Positions 33,459-43,795 of a stretch of DNA of 64,000 bases are shown here, in pieces. This DNA is from Chrysoporthe austroafricana. Taxonomy: Eukaryota > Ascomycota > Sordariomycetes > Diaporthales > Cryphonectriaceae. The stretch's first letter is position 1, and each line of letters opens with the position of its first letter. The position numbers were made by a program, and so were the translations under genes. Under the pieces are notes generated by a model. That model was not told where the DNA came from and made no database searches. It saw only the letters and a program-made list of their open reading frames with translations. Location: contig JYIP02000008.1 in the NCBI GenBank assembly GCA_001051155.2, positions 1,550,001 to 1,614,000 on the forward strand, given 5' to 3'.

Positions 33459-35101
33459 ATGCCTTCCATTGACAGCCCTCGCGATGCGTCGCTCCTTCAG
33501 CTGCAATATCTCACCGACATGCTCGGCATGCGTCGCACATATGTGGACGACGACATGAATCTTGACGAAAAGCCAGCCATGGATATCGTTCCTAAGGTCG
33601 CTCACTTGGGAAATCTCGTCAAGCCAACACCTACGTCCAAGTCGGCTGGGATCATCAACAGGCCCGATATTGAATGGCACCCTCGTTACAACACATACCA
33701 GGCCCGAGTGGCAGGACTAGCCAAGTCGGCGCTTGAACAACCCACCACAGTCCCACCTGGCTTCCCGGAACAAGTATCATCGCCGAGAGTATGGACTGGT
33801 TCAGATTTCGCCGATCCGGACAAGTATCTCTTGCACTTTTCAGCTTCAGATATCGCGGAGATCAAGGCTGCTCTCACACACTTCAAGAGTATGTCGCATC
33901 CTGCAGGCTCTTGACCAATCTTCCCCTTCCCGACCCTGGCAGCGTATCAGGAATGCTAATGAGTCAGTACTGTAGGCCTCGATGGCGACAACGGGCCAGA
34001 CGCCGTGTCTACCGAAACCTTTCCTCTACCCACGCTTCGCGATAGGCTGAATGTCTTGGCCCGCAACATTCACCTAGGCACTGGCTTCAACGTTCTCCGT
34101 GGCCTGGATCCCAGAGACTTCTCACCTCTGGACAACGTTCTCATCTATCTTGGAATCACTAGCTATATCGCCCCGATCCGCGGCTGTCAGGACTACGATG
34201 GACGGATGATCGTGCATATCAAGGACATAGAGAAAGACCTCCCAGAGTCTACGGGTCGTCCGTCACCCTACACCAACCGAGCTCAGGTGAGTCATTCCGA
34301 GTGACGAGAAAGACCGATCCCGTAGGCTGATTTTATAGCCTTTCCACACGGACATGTGCGACATACTTGCAATGTATGTCCTCGACACTGCCATAGTCGG
34401 AGGGGAGAGCCTGCTGGCATCCTCGGGCATGATCTACAACGAGCTTGCGGCTACCCAACCGGACTTGATTCACCTGCTAGCGGATGACCAGTGGATTCAT
34501 GATGAGTAAGTGGTCTTTTGCGTTACATCTGCAAAGTTCAGGCTGACAAAACCCATCCAGCTTCAACAAAAAGGTGGACACGTGGACCAACCGACCGCTG
34601 CTCTTCAACTTCAACAAGCACGGGCCGGGGTTCTGTTACTCCCGCCGCCCGCTAACGGGCGCGCCCTTTTCACCCCACGGGAAGACTGTGCCCGCAATGA
34701 CAGAGGAACAAGCCGAAGCCATCGACGCCGTTCACTTTGCCGCGGTCAAGCATCAGCTGGTCATCAAGTTACAGGCGGGTGACATCGAGATCTTCAACAA
34801 CATGGCGCTCTTCCACGCTCGAAACGCGTTCGCCGATAGCGACGCCCCTGAGGCTCGCGCCACAGTTCAAGATGGCGGCGGTGATAGCCAGGTCACGCGC
34901 GAACTCAACGGCACCCGACACATGCTACGTCTGTGGCTGCGGAGTGATGACGATGAACTGGTCTGGGAGACCCCGGAGCCGCTCAAATATACATCGAACA
35001 AGATCTATGGTGATCACCCGGCGAGGAAGATTGCCAAATGGCATGTCCATCGCGCACCGCCCATCAATCGTCTCCTGATCACCCATTTCAAGTGTTCGTA
35101 G
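33459..35101 (+). CDS. TauD/TfdA-type Fe(II)/2-oxoglutarate dioxygenase
   Basis: Four exons (33459-33888, 33976-34286, 34339-34505, 34561-35101) encode 482 residues, phases consistent. The N-terminal 130 residues form the extension usual in fungal members (IEWHPRYNTYQARV). The iron ligands are H250 and D252 in PFHTDMCD and H388 in ALFHARNAF. The 2-oxoglutarate-binding Arg is in the closing motif HMLRLWLR. Other family signs are LGTGFNVLRGLD and GGESLLASS. The enzyme would couple 2-oxoglutarate decarboxylation to hydroxylation of a small acid or sulfonate in the cytosol; the substrate is unknown. It ends 418 bp from the convergent stop of a zinc-cluster regulator. Transcription starts just beyond the MITE, with a TATA-like TATATAAATACTCC near 33357. 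Confidence 0.92.
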
Positions 35102-35518
35102 AAGTCCCTGTGGGCTCTGTGTTCTTGGCTGACTCTCTTTCAAACCCACCTTCATAAGGGCTATCGCTTTCTTACTCGTCTCCAGTTTAACCCTAGGGAA
35201 TTCTGAGGATTTCATTGCCAACACTGAACAGATTGAGAACCTGACGAAGACTTTATTGAAAGTAGGAGGTGTCAACATGGCGAGCATAACGAGCATGGAG
35301 CACTTGAATCGTTCCAAGGATAACGCAATGCCCATCTCCAATTTCAGATATATATTGAGGTCCATGTTGCACAGCTCTATCAATCTATTTTTCCTTTCTG
35401 CATACGAAGACATGACTTGACTGTTGACCGATGCTTTGAGGTCCCGTCGGATTTCTTGCGCCCTCCCCCCCATCCCACCCGCCGGGTGGTATCATACCGT
35501 TTAGCAGGCAGCTCTCGT
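35102..35518. other. Convergent spacer between dioxygenase and regulator
   Basis: Contains the two facing 3' ends. A C-rich run (CCCTCCCCCCCATCCC, about 35461) lies close to the regulator's stop. No gene is seen. Confidence 0.4.
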
Positions 35519-38508
35519 TCAATCCTGGAGCTCGTCTTCGATGTGCGGCAGGCCAGGCTCCCACTGCTTGCCGAACAATTGATGCGTCCAGTACAAATCC
35601 TGCTCGTATTTGTGTCTTGCCCTCATCTCACCAAAATGCGAGCCTGGTATGGGTTGAAAGGTCAGCACACCATGACTACCTAGGTATATTCGCACCTTGT
35701 ATCTAACTCTTCCCAGCAGCGTTCCTCGTTTCTTGACTACCAGAATGGTCTCTTCCAGATCGCCGCCGGGCAACGGAACGTACCTTGTCCTTCGATCAGC
35801 CGACAGATGTCCAGCATGAACGCAGTCTGCGACCCTTCAAGCTTCGCGAATTTGGCATTCTCCGGGTGTTTCCAGTCAATTCGGAAGGGCGCCGACCCAT
35901 TGCAGGAAAAGCGGAAGCGGGAAATCAGCATCTTCGACGTGTGAAACCACCCTTCGGCCAGTTTCATATCAGAAAACCGCCGCTGTTCGTTGGTATCAGC
36001 GATCAGGTTTTCTGGGGCAATTAGGTCCAAAAACTTGACGTACCCCCAATCCAAACGTTTTCGCGAACTTGTTTGTGTGTGTAGCAGCCCACTCGACGTG
36101 ATTGAGAAGCAAGTAAACAGTCAGATAGATATCAAACCACATGGTCGGGTCATCTGCGTGAATCGCGTTATCGAAGCGGGCCAGGAGCCGAACTCTCAAT
36201 CCGTTGAGCTCCTTTTGTATCAGGATCTGATCGAGCTGCACGTCCATCATGGGCGTAATTGGTATGAAAGAGTGCCACGGGCTCCTCGGATCGGAGGATC
36301 TGCTTATTCCAAGCGTGTCTTCGCCACAAATAGTCCATTCTCTTTCGATGACCCAGCAATATGCCCACATGTCGAGCGCCATGTTGGTCATCGAGGTCTG
36401 GAGGGTTAGCCTCAGCATAGTAATCCAGATGAGAGGATAGGACGCACCGGGTGCTCCTTCACGTAGGCCATCGCCATACCAATCGTTAGCCTCGTGATTT
36501 CGCTTCCACTGAGCAAAAGCTCGAGGTATGAATCACGTGTATTGCGAATATAATCTGTGATGTTGCGTTCAATCTTGTCGAATTCCGTGAGGCAGTAATG
36601 CGGCATCTCAAGGGTGTATTCCTCTCCATACTCATTCAGCTGTTTGCAGTCCACCTTGTCACCGGGTTTTTTCTGGAATTCCGCAACATAGACCCTAAGT
36701 TTCTTCCCGGCAATTTGACTTAGATCCAAGGTCCTGATCTTGGTTGGTGACCTGGAGAGTGCAGAAGCATCAAGAGCGACATTGTCAAGTTGGTACACAT
36801 CCTGTCGCTCGAAGCATTGTGGACTCTGGAAGCTAGGCACTATTGAAAATTAAGCTCGCGGACATACACCGACACGCATGGGCCTTGCGACGCACCTGAT
36901 CGGAAGAAGATCGATTCTTTGATCTCCGAGATGAAGCATGGAGGCCTTGGTATGCTTTTGTTTCTCCTTCTGCCTTTTTGGCATGCGGAGCGGGGTTCGT
37001 ACGGGGATTTCAGGTGGAGATCACACTTGAGATGTCAATCGTAAGCTAATGGCATTTGGGCGTGCAAACTCCACCACGCCTCCTCACCTTTCTCTTTCCG
37101 GCTCGGCACGTTCGACAGGCGCCCGCCTCGCGACAGCAAGCCACTTCTCTCCGGGCCGCCGCGTCATACGAATCGCTCAGGGGTCAGTTCAAGCCCTTGG
37201 ATCTGTCCTTGGTCGCCATATCGACGAACCACCTGCTAATACAATGTCAGTCTGTTGAATTGGCAAGTGTATCATTATCAATTGTACCTCGTTCTTTGAC
37301 AGATCATACTCCAGGTTTCTTTGTTTGCGTGTAGGTTCCTCTTGACCATACTGCACAATCACTAGTTCTGATCGCTCTGAGTCCGCATCATTCTTTGTGA
37401 TCGTAGGCACGTTTCGTGCATCACCTGGAACCCTCCCCGTGTCAGACACATTTATTCGCTCATTTCCAGGGGGATTCGAGGGCTCATGCCCGGCTGCGTG
37501 GCTGGAATTGATTCCCACGGAGCCCGTAGAGCCAGGCGTCAGTCGCACGCCGAAAGAATTTTCGTCAGTCGAGATCGCGGTCCAAGGGCTCGACCCTGCC
37601 TGTTGTTGAAGAGATCCCCGGCCGCTGCGGGACGGATTGCTTGCGTTATCGAGAAATTGCCAAGACGATAGCGACGAGGATAGGTGAGGGTAGTGAGAGT
37701 GTCTGTTAGTCTGTGCCCAGGTATTTAGTTGTTAATATCTCTGAAGACTGACAACGTTTGCTCTATGCTTGAGCCTGTCCCAAAGGTGTTGGCAACATAC
37801 CATCGAGTGGTGTACTTGTGGCGCATTCTCCCCAACGTCAACGAACCCCATACCATTCTCATTGACAATGTCAGAGCCACCACTGAACAGGTTCGGCTGC
37901 TGCAATTGTGCGCCCTGTGACAATTCCGGGCGATCAAGCCCAGACGGGTTTGGCACGAACAAATTTCTCGGCAATGGATTGCTATCCACCGTAATGCGTG
38001 ACGGGGCATGCGTCGCAGTCAAGACATTCTGGGTGGAATGAGAAAATGTCGAATTGTCTTGTGATGTATGATCCTGGGGTGGAACATTTGAAGACATGGA
38101 AGGGTAGCTCTCATTATTGCAAACCGCCCAAGCAGCGACACCGTTCAAGACTGGCATGTCTATCTGCCCAGGTAGAGTATCTGCAGCCTGTGAAGACATC
38201 CCAAGAAAGGGAAAGGTAGCATCTTCGTCCCACGGGTGTGAATTCACCTGACGTTGTGCACTAGACCGTGCATGCGAATCTAACAGGAATTCCGTGCTGG
38301 TAGGAAGATCAAGATCTTGCGAAAATGCCGTGACAGGCTGGTCTGAACCCCTGTGGCCATTGCCAGTGGCCGGAGGGAGGTAGGATGAGCCTTCGTTTGC
38401 ATCGCATGTGTCAGGAAGCTCAGTGGTATGATCATGGACTTGATTGAAGTTTGAGAATGTGTCTTCAGAACCACAAGGGAGAAGGTTTGCACCCACCAGA
38501 ATCTGCAT
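35519..38508 (-). CDS. Fungal zinc-cluster transcription-factor-like protein, one Cys ligand lost
   Basis: My model has nine exons: 38508-37801, 37710-37288, 37232-37170, 37126-37088, 37025-36896, 36839-36448, 36397-36044, 35982-35784, 35643-35519. They total 810 codons with matching phases. The N-terminal 370 residues are Ser/Asn/Gln-rich and probably disordered. The Zn2Cys6-like motif spans an intron: GACRTCRAGKRKC joins DLHLKSPYEPRSACQKG, then IPRPPC. Five of six ligand cysteines are present; the fourth position is Arg (CGC, one step from Cys TGC). The C-terminal half matches a fungal regulator family I recognise from blocks such as PWHSFIPITPMMDVQLDQ, ARFDNAIHADDPTMWFDIYL, ISRFRFSCNGSAPFRIDW and YEQDLYWTHQLFGKQWEP. 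Likely a nuclear regulator, perhaps of the neighbouring dioxygenase. Weakest points: the 43-nt intron at 37127-37169 and the N-terminus. Confidence 0.72.
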
Positions 38509-39291
38509 CCTGCAAGGGGTTCATATTTGATCACAGCCCTTTTCTAATACCTCAGGGAACGCGATGCTAACCAGGCTCTGTGGCTCAGAAGACGTAAGAT
38601 GCGTGTACCTACCCTAAGGACGCAAAGAAGAAAGAAAATGAGAATAAAATGGGGCCGAGTCCGGCGAATGGACCAGTCGGGTCATATACTACGGGTCTCG
38701 CAGTGAAGGAATAAGTACTACATTGCGCAAGACTTTGAAGAGAAAGGGGACCCCGGGTTTGAAAAATGCACGCAAACAGCGGCTGATACGAGACTCAGGT
38801 TGATGACTGCGCTGCGCCCAACTAGAAAGGATGCCAGCCAAAGCAAACAGGTCGCAGGGTTACGTTCCACCGCATTCTGTATACCACAGCATGTACTGTA
38901 TCTATCTACAAGACGTACAATATTCCGAAGCTAGTCCCGATACAACAGACCGCGTTTCTCCTTTCAGCACATATGGTCTGCGTGCTCACTTGTCCCAACA
39001 CAGCAGACCGTGTTTCTTCTTTTGGCATATATCAGCTGCTCCTCCACGTCGTCCTCGCTAGTCTGAGAATGGTCGACCGTGATTCCCTCTTCGGCATAGG
39101 TTGACCAAGTCCCACGTACCGTCGTCTGAGATGCGAATCCCGTTGACAGGCGCTCAGGAGTGCTGTCCTTCCCATTGATAAGAAATCCAAATCCCTCGAG
39201 TATTCCGGAAGGCATGAAAAATTACTGAAAAGCTCTTCACTCATGCCTTCAAAATTCTTGGGTTCTTTATTCCCTGCAGTCACGCTTCACT
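38509..39291. other. Divergent promoter region between regulator and acetyltransferase
   Basis: No gene is seen. A motif CAGACCGYGTTTCTYCTTT occurs near 38948 and 39006, and once more downstream of the acetyltransferase near 40259 in a variant form (CAGACCGTATTTCTTCTTT). Confidence 0.4.
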
Positions 39292-40068
39292 ATGGACGAC
39301 AAATGCACTGTACGTGAAGCTACGATCGAGGATTTGGATGGTATTGTGAATACTGTCCTCCTCACTATGCCACACGATCCACAGTGGAATTGGCGCTTTG
39401 CCTACAAGGATGAGTTTCCTGACGATCACTATAAATACACTCGGCTCCTCTACGAGCAGTTCATCTCGTCTGATAACGACGACTGGCAAGTCATCCTGGC
39501 GGAGGCCACAGCTTCAGCAGACAATGCCGGAGATATCGTAGGCTTTGCCGTCTGGGATGTCTCATTTTTCAACAAATCGAAGCACGGTCCGTCATATGAG
39601 CCTCAGAATCGTGAGTCACTCTTGCATGTCTTACAATACATGATCGATTCTGTCTAAACCTTTGTAGCTATGGCAGTAGTGGCTGCGGCTGGAGGATCTA
39701 CGCGGCGAGATGTAGATCCGCGGCGACAGGCTGCTTTTCGGACCTCTGGGATTAATGAAAAGCAGCACTTTTTTGACGATGTATGGGGTGACAAGCAGGT
39801 TCACTTGCAGATCTTGGGCGTACATCCCGATTACTGGAGGCACAAGATTGGGTCCAAGCTTGTGGGCTGGGGCATGGAAAAGGCGGCGATGGAGGATTTG
39901 CCTGTGACACTGATAGCTGGATCTCTTGGACTGCCACTATACTCAGCTTTGGGCTTCAAAAAGCTCGGGAAATATATCACCCAGGCCGTGGGGGAAGATG
40001 AAAAGATTGATGATTACCCCATGGTGTACGAGCCGGTCGTGGTAGCAAATGCAGCAGGCGGAATGTGA
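39292..40068 (+). CDS. GNAT-family N-acetyltransferase
   Basis: Two exons (39292-39610, 39668-40068; 57-nt intron) encode 239 residues. The start MDDKCTVREATIEDLDGIV is the usual beta1-alpha1 of the GNAT fold. IVGFAVWDVS is the central strand. The acetyl-CoA site is ILGVHPDYWRHKIGSKLVGW (motif A, with a less typical RHKIGS pyrophosphate loop). LPVTLIAGSLGLPLYSALGF is motif B. It looks like the small-molecule acetyltransferases common in fungal accessory loci rather than a ribosomal or histone enzyme. It is cytosolic with no targeting signal. The substrate is unknown. It is divergent from the regulator and could share its 780-bp promoter. Confidence 0.88.
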
Positions 40069-41388
40069 ATCCGGAGGCCTTGAGATTCAAAGAGAGATTT
40101 GAGAAAACGGAGAAAATGTGAAGTCATAACTTGACCCTGGCAGTTTGCAAGTTACGCGTGCTTGGATTTGAAATTGGGCATGGAAAAGGAAAACACCTTG
40201 ACAGTGGATATGGTTTTCCCAAAGGGAATTCACGCTGAGCCTCAAGTTTTCTAATTAGCAGACCGTATTTCTTCTTTAGTACTAGGGTATTGCAACCGAG
40301 GTTGCTAATCCCATTTTGTTTGACCGCATTCTGGAAAGAACTCACCGTTAACAATTTTCAGTTTCTATACTTCAAAAAGAATTGACCGTCTTTATACAAA
40401 GTTCATCGCATGTAGCTTTCGTCTGACCGTGTTTTAAAAAAGCTGACCGCAAACCCGAATTGAGATACCGCTTTCTCAATTGAATAAATGCTGGGCACCA
40501 GAATCTTGTTTTCGACAGCGGCAATCAGCTTGCTCAGAATGGTGACGCTAGCATAGGGTATCAGAGATCGGGGTAAAAAAGAGCCTATAGACTGGTCTTC
40601 TCACCAATATAAAATCGGAACCTGTTTCCAGGAGCAATAGCAGCATCTTACTTTACTACAAGCTACTTTGAGATCCGTTCGCTTTCCAAACCGAAAAAAT
40701 TCACCCAAACTAGTCACTACCCATTCCTCATCATGACATCTTCAGACAAGAACAAGAAAGACGTCAGCGAGCAGAAAGCCACTGCTCAGTGAGTTGACAA
40801 CCTCCTCCACGAGACATTTGCCCTTAAAGCACTGGCCTAATATTAGAAAGACCAAGCAAGACATACAGCGACAAAGACGCAGGAACTTCCGGGAGTGTAG
40901 TCTGTGCGCCGGGTAGTCCACCGCCCGAAGAACTTATAACAGGAGAACGATCTGGAGAGATGAACAGCACAATGCCTTTGAACTACAGTCTGTACTCCAG
41001 AGTCTTTCATCTCTTTCTAAACCACGTTTTTGCTTATAAAGCTGGTTATAGAACATTTGAACGCTAACTCAAGCTGCTGGACAGACGACCACACATGGCT
41101 GCTTGGAGTAGGAGCTCAGTTTTCTGGTACTGGTGATGCTAGCAGTAGAAACAAGAAGAATTAAAGAAGGTCCGGTTTACTCATCTTCCGGCAAGCTGAA
41201 GGCTTTTGGAGTTGTTGAAAATGGGGATTCATTCGCTCATCAGGCACCGGACGTGAGACTAAAAGAAGCAGCCTCCAAAGTCTTGTCATCTAAGGCTGGA
41301 TCCTAGTGCATGACCTTTCACATCAAAGCTGCAGTCTCAGGCAATTCAATTTTATCACATTGAAATCAAAGCAAATTATGACAGATGT
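40069..41388. other. Intergenic; possible short gene start at 40733
   Basis: A TATAAAAT at about 40608 and a C/A-rich leader precede an ATG at 40733. It opens a short Lys/Ser-rich exon (MTSSDKNKKDVSEQKATA) with a good GTGAGT donor and a CCTAAT..TTAG acceptor at 40846. After splicing the frame stops within about 23 codons, so it would be a 41-residue peptide or a decayed gene. The rest is featureless. Confidence 0.3.
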
Positions 41389-41593
41389 GTGAATATAGAA
41401 ACAGGTAAGAGCTTCGAAATGCCGTCAAAAATAACAAAAGGAATGATGAGACTGGGACTTTAACCCAGGAGGAATAACCCTAACCTGAAGTCATGCCATA
41501 TCAAATATGTGAATGTAGAAACAAGTAAGAGCTTCGGAAGATCGTCAAAAAAACAAAAAAGGATGATGAGACTGGGACTTGAACCCAGGAGGA
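41389..41593. repeat. Tandem duplication of the tRNA-Leu 3' flank
   Basis: About 85 bp starting TGTGAATRTAGAAACARG and ending in ACCCAGGAGGA occur twice, at 41389-41473 and 41508-41593. The second copy runs into the intact tRNA. The first carries only the 3' part of the tRNA (about 41444-41497, minus) with a disrupted T-loop (TTTAACCC in place of TTGAACCC on the plus strand), so it is a pseudo-tRNA. Confidence 0.8.
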
Positions 41594-41662
41594 TTGCTCC
41601 ATCAGGAAATTGATGTTAAGATAACCTTAACCTGACGCCATAACCAACTCGGCCATCTCACC
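41564..41662 (-). tRNA. tRNA-Leu(AAG) with a 17-nt intron
   Basis: Read on the minus strand, the acceptor strands GGTGAGA and TCTCATC pair (one G-T), followed by discriminator A. The D-arm is GCCGAGTTGGTTATGGC, the anticodon stem TCAGG/CCTGA, and the T-arm CTGGG TTCAAGT CCCAG. The loop gives anticodon AAG at 41628-41626, decoding CUU leucine codons. After the purine 3' of the anticodon there is a 17-nt intron (41608-41624) whose CTTAA can pair with the anticodon loop, as in fungal nuclear tRNA introns. A variable arm of the long type fits Leu. CCA is not encoded. It is the only full copy in the window. Confidence 0.9.
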
Positions 41663-42060
41663 AGTTATGCTTCTTGAAAAACAGTGGAACTAAAGCATAA
41701 TATGCTTAGATTGTCTTAGAGGTGGGGCGCTGGTACGGTGGATCCGAGGGCTGCTGACGAGTGGTGGGTTGGGGGCGGCACGGCGGTACGGCGGCACGGC
41801 GGGGCGCTAGTAGCCCCTCTTAGCGTAGTATGATGCGACAGGACCACGGCGGCAGATATCGAAACTCAAAACCGGGGTTTGCAGTTTTGGCTGGGTTTTT
41901 TTTGAGTATTTAACTTGGATTTCGTCGAGATATCGTATGCCAGGGCTCATACAAGGCTATCCTTATATGCGGCCCGCTACACGTGGTTGTGGTAAGGCTA
42001 AGAGGAGATGGAAGGAGCAACGGGTCGTCGCCCGATCTTGCCTCCTCATAGCGCGGGACG
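41643..42060. repeat. Segmental duplication, copy A (RIP-decayed)
   Basis: About 418 bp, beginning with the tRNA-Leu 5' end and continuing upstream of it, align with 53451-53859. Shared blocks include CTCGGCCATCTCACCA, GAGTGGTGGGTTGGGGGCG, CTCTTAGCGTAGTATGA, GATATCGTATGCC, CACGTGGTTGTGG and GCGCGGGAC. Most differences are T or A here where copy B has C or G, the pattern expected of RIP on this copy. Confidence 0.85.
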
Positions 42061-43375
42061 ATAAATAACGTAATAAACCATATATATTGTTGTGTAGCGC
42101 AGGTGGCGATGCGGGTCGACAAATGCTTATGGGCAGGGACTACTTTGTTAGCTGTAATAAGGCAAGGCTTACCCAGTAGAGCTGCTTCAGCGGGGCTCGG
42201 AAAAATCCTTTCAGAACTCGGTACTTCAGCAAGATTTCTTGTACTTACCCTATAGAGTGAAAGTTAGACCCGACAACAACAATGGCCAGGACCAACGAGC
42301 TTTATTACCAAGTCTAGCTAGATCTATCGTTTTACTGCTATAGTAATGCTTTGGCACAAAGGAGATAGGAAAAAGGAAACGAAAAGGGGGGGGGGTCTTT
42401 TAGGAAAAAACAAGCCAAGAACTATAAGAGTAATAATAATAGCAATAATAACAAAACTTCCTCGGCATTCAGGAATCTATAGCTTACGCATCCCGATAGC
42501 AAGAGAGCGGTAAGTATGCTCGACCAAATGTATTTAGCTAGACTAGACAACTATATAAAACCTTCGTCATTCCCCGCTAGCTAGGAATGGTTGTTCCTTT
42601 TGCTCGAATATAGTAAGGCTTAAAGCTTCATTTTAATCTGATACCGTTATGCATTATAGTTCTGAAGCCTTATTGGTCTGGTAATTCTGATAATCATTAC
42701 AGGCTCCGATAATAGCAATGGTTATCTTCCATATCCGCGATTTTCTATACCGCCCCCGCCATTACAGCTGGAAATTCTTATGGTTATTACAAGAAACGTC
42801 GACAGACCCGTCAAGCGATCCTTTCGTTACAGCAAGTTATCTACGAGACTTGCTGACTAAGTCCACAACCACTGCTGTCCCCCCTGGCCCGCAGCTTGGG
42901 CATAAAGAGTTGCGGCAACCTCCTTCATTCATACGACGATGCCCTCCCGCGACATTCGCCGTATTTAAGTGCCTTCATCGTCCATATTACGAGCGGTATG
43001 ACAGCAATGAGGTCAGACTCAGACCGCAGACTAGGTCTAAAACATCGGCTGTATTATGACTTCGGGAGAATTGCCTACTATCAGGCGTGCTATCAGGCGT
43101 GATAGTCCTACAAGCAAGAGCCGTGTATTTATTATATAATTCGATCATTTATATCAAGATAGTAAAACAAATTATCAAAAGTATCGCGATACTAAATATG
43201 CTTCGTATTATATCTATCGTTACGAGCGATTGTCGTTTATCTTAACAAAAAACCCTTTTATCTAGAAACAGCCCGGTCTATTCCGGTATTTCAATGCGAA
43301 TTCCAATCCTTTGAGGCTCGTTCTGGTGTCAAACAGATCGTTAAAGTATAATCTGGTATTTGACGCCGAGTTCTA
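42061..43375. other. AT-rich repeat-island sequence, no intact gene
   Basis: Only short frames lie here, none with a recognisable domain (the longest is 42718-43059, plus). G and C homopolymers occur (11 G near 42385). This is probably decayed transposon DNA. Confidence 0.35.
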
Positions 43376-43795
43376 TCAATATACTGTTATGGTGGGTAGT
43401 GTAGGGGTATAGTGCCATGGCCCCCCCCCTACATTCGAAAACAAAAAAGGGGGGAGCGTTTTCTTCTCTTTAATACGCGTCTGACCAGATGCGAAGTATC
43501 GTCGAAACATCGATTTTCCGTATACAAGCCGTGAATTTGATATAAATGTCTCGTCGATAGGCCTACGGGCTAGTTTGGCCATTGCCTTGTCTCGACGACT
43601 GCTGCGACGGCGCGTCTTGCTGTTCTAGTTCTTAATTGTCCCTCTCCTCTAAACGACGTTTGGTCAGGCGATAGTCATAGCTCGTTCAGCCTGACCTGGT
43701 TCATCCGTCTGCTTGCACGCACGCTTAGGTCATCTAAGCCTACTGCCCCAGGTCTGATGGTTGGCATGAGATGCTGGCATCATTTCCGGATCAAT
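43376..43795 (-). repeat. Retroelement-like dispersed repeat, decayed copy
   Basis: On the minus strand it follows the same block order as 29950-30545: CATCTCATGCCAACCATCAG, GGGGCAGTAGGC, CTATCGACGA, TTTCGACGATAC, ATCTGGTCAGACGCG and CCCACCATAACAG. Differences are dominated by transitions. A short frame at 43376-43582 survives by chance. It is one fragment of a repeat family present at least twice in this window. Confidence 0.45.
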
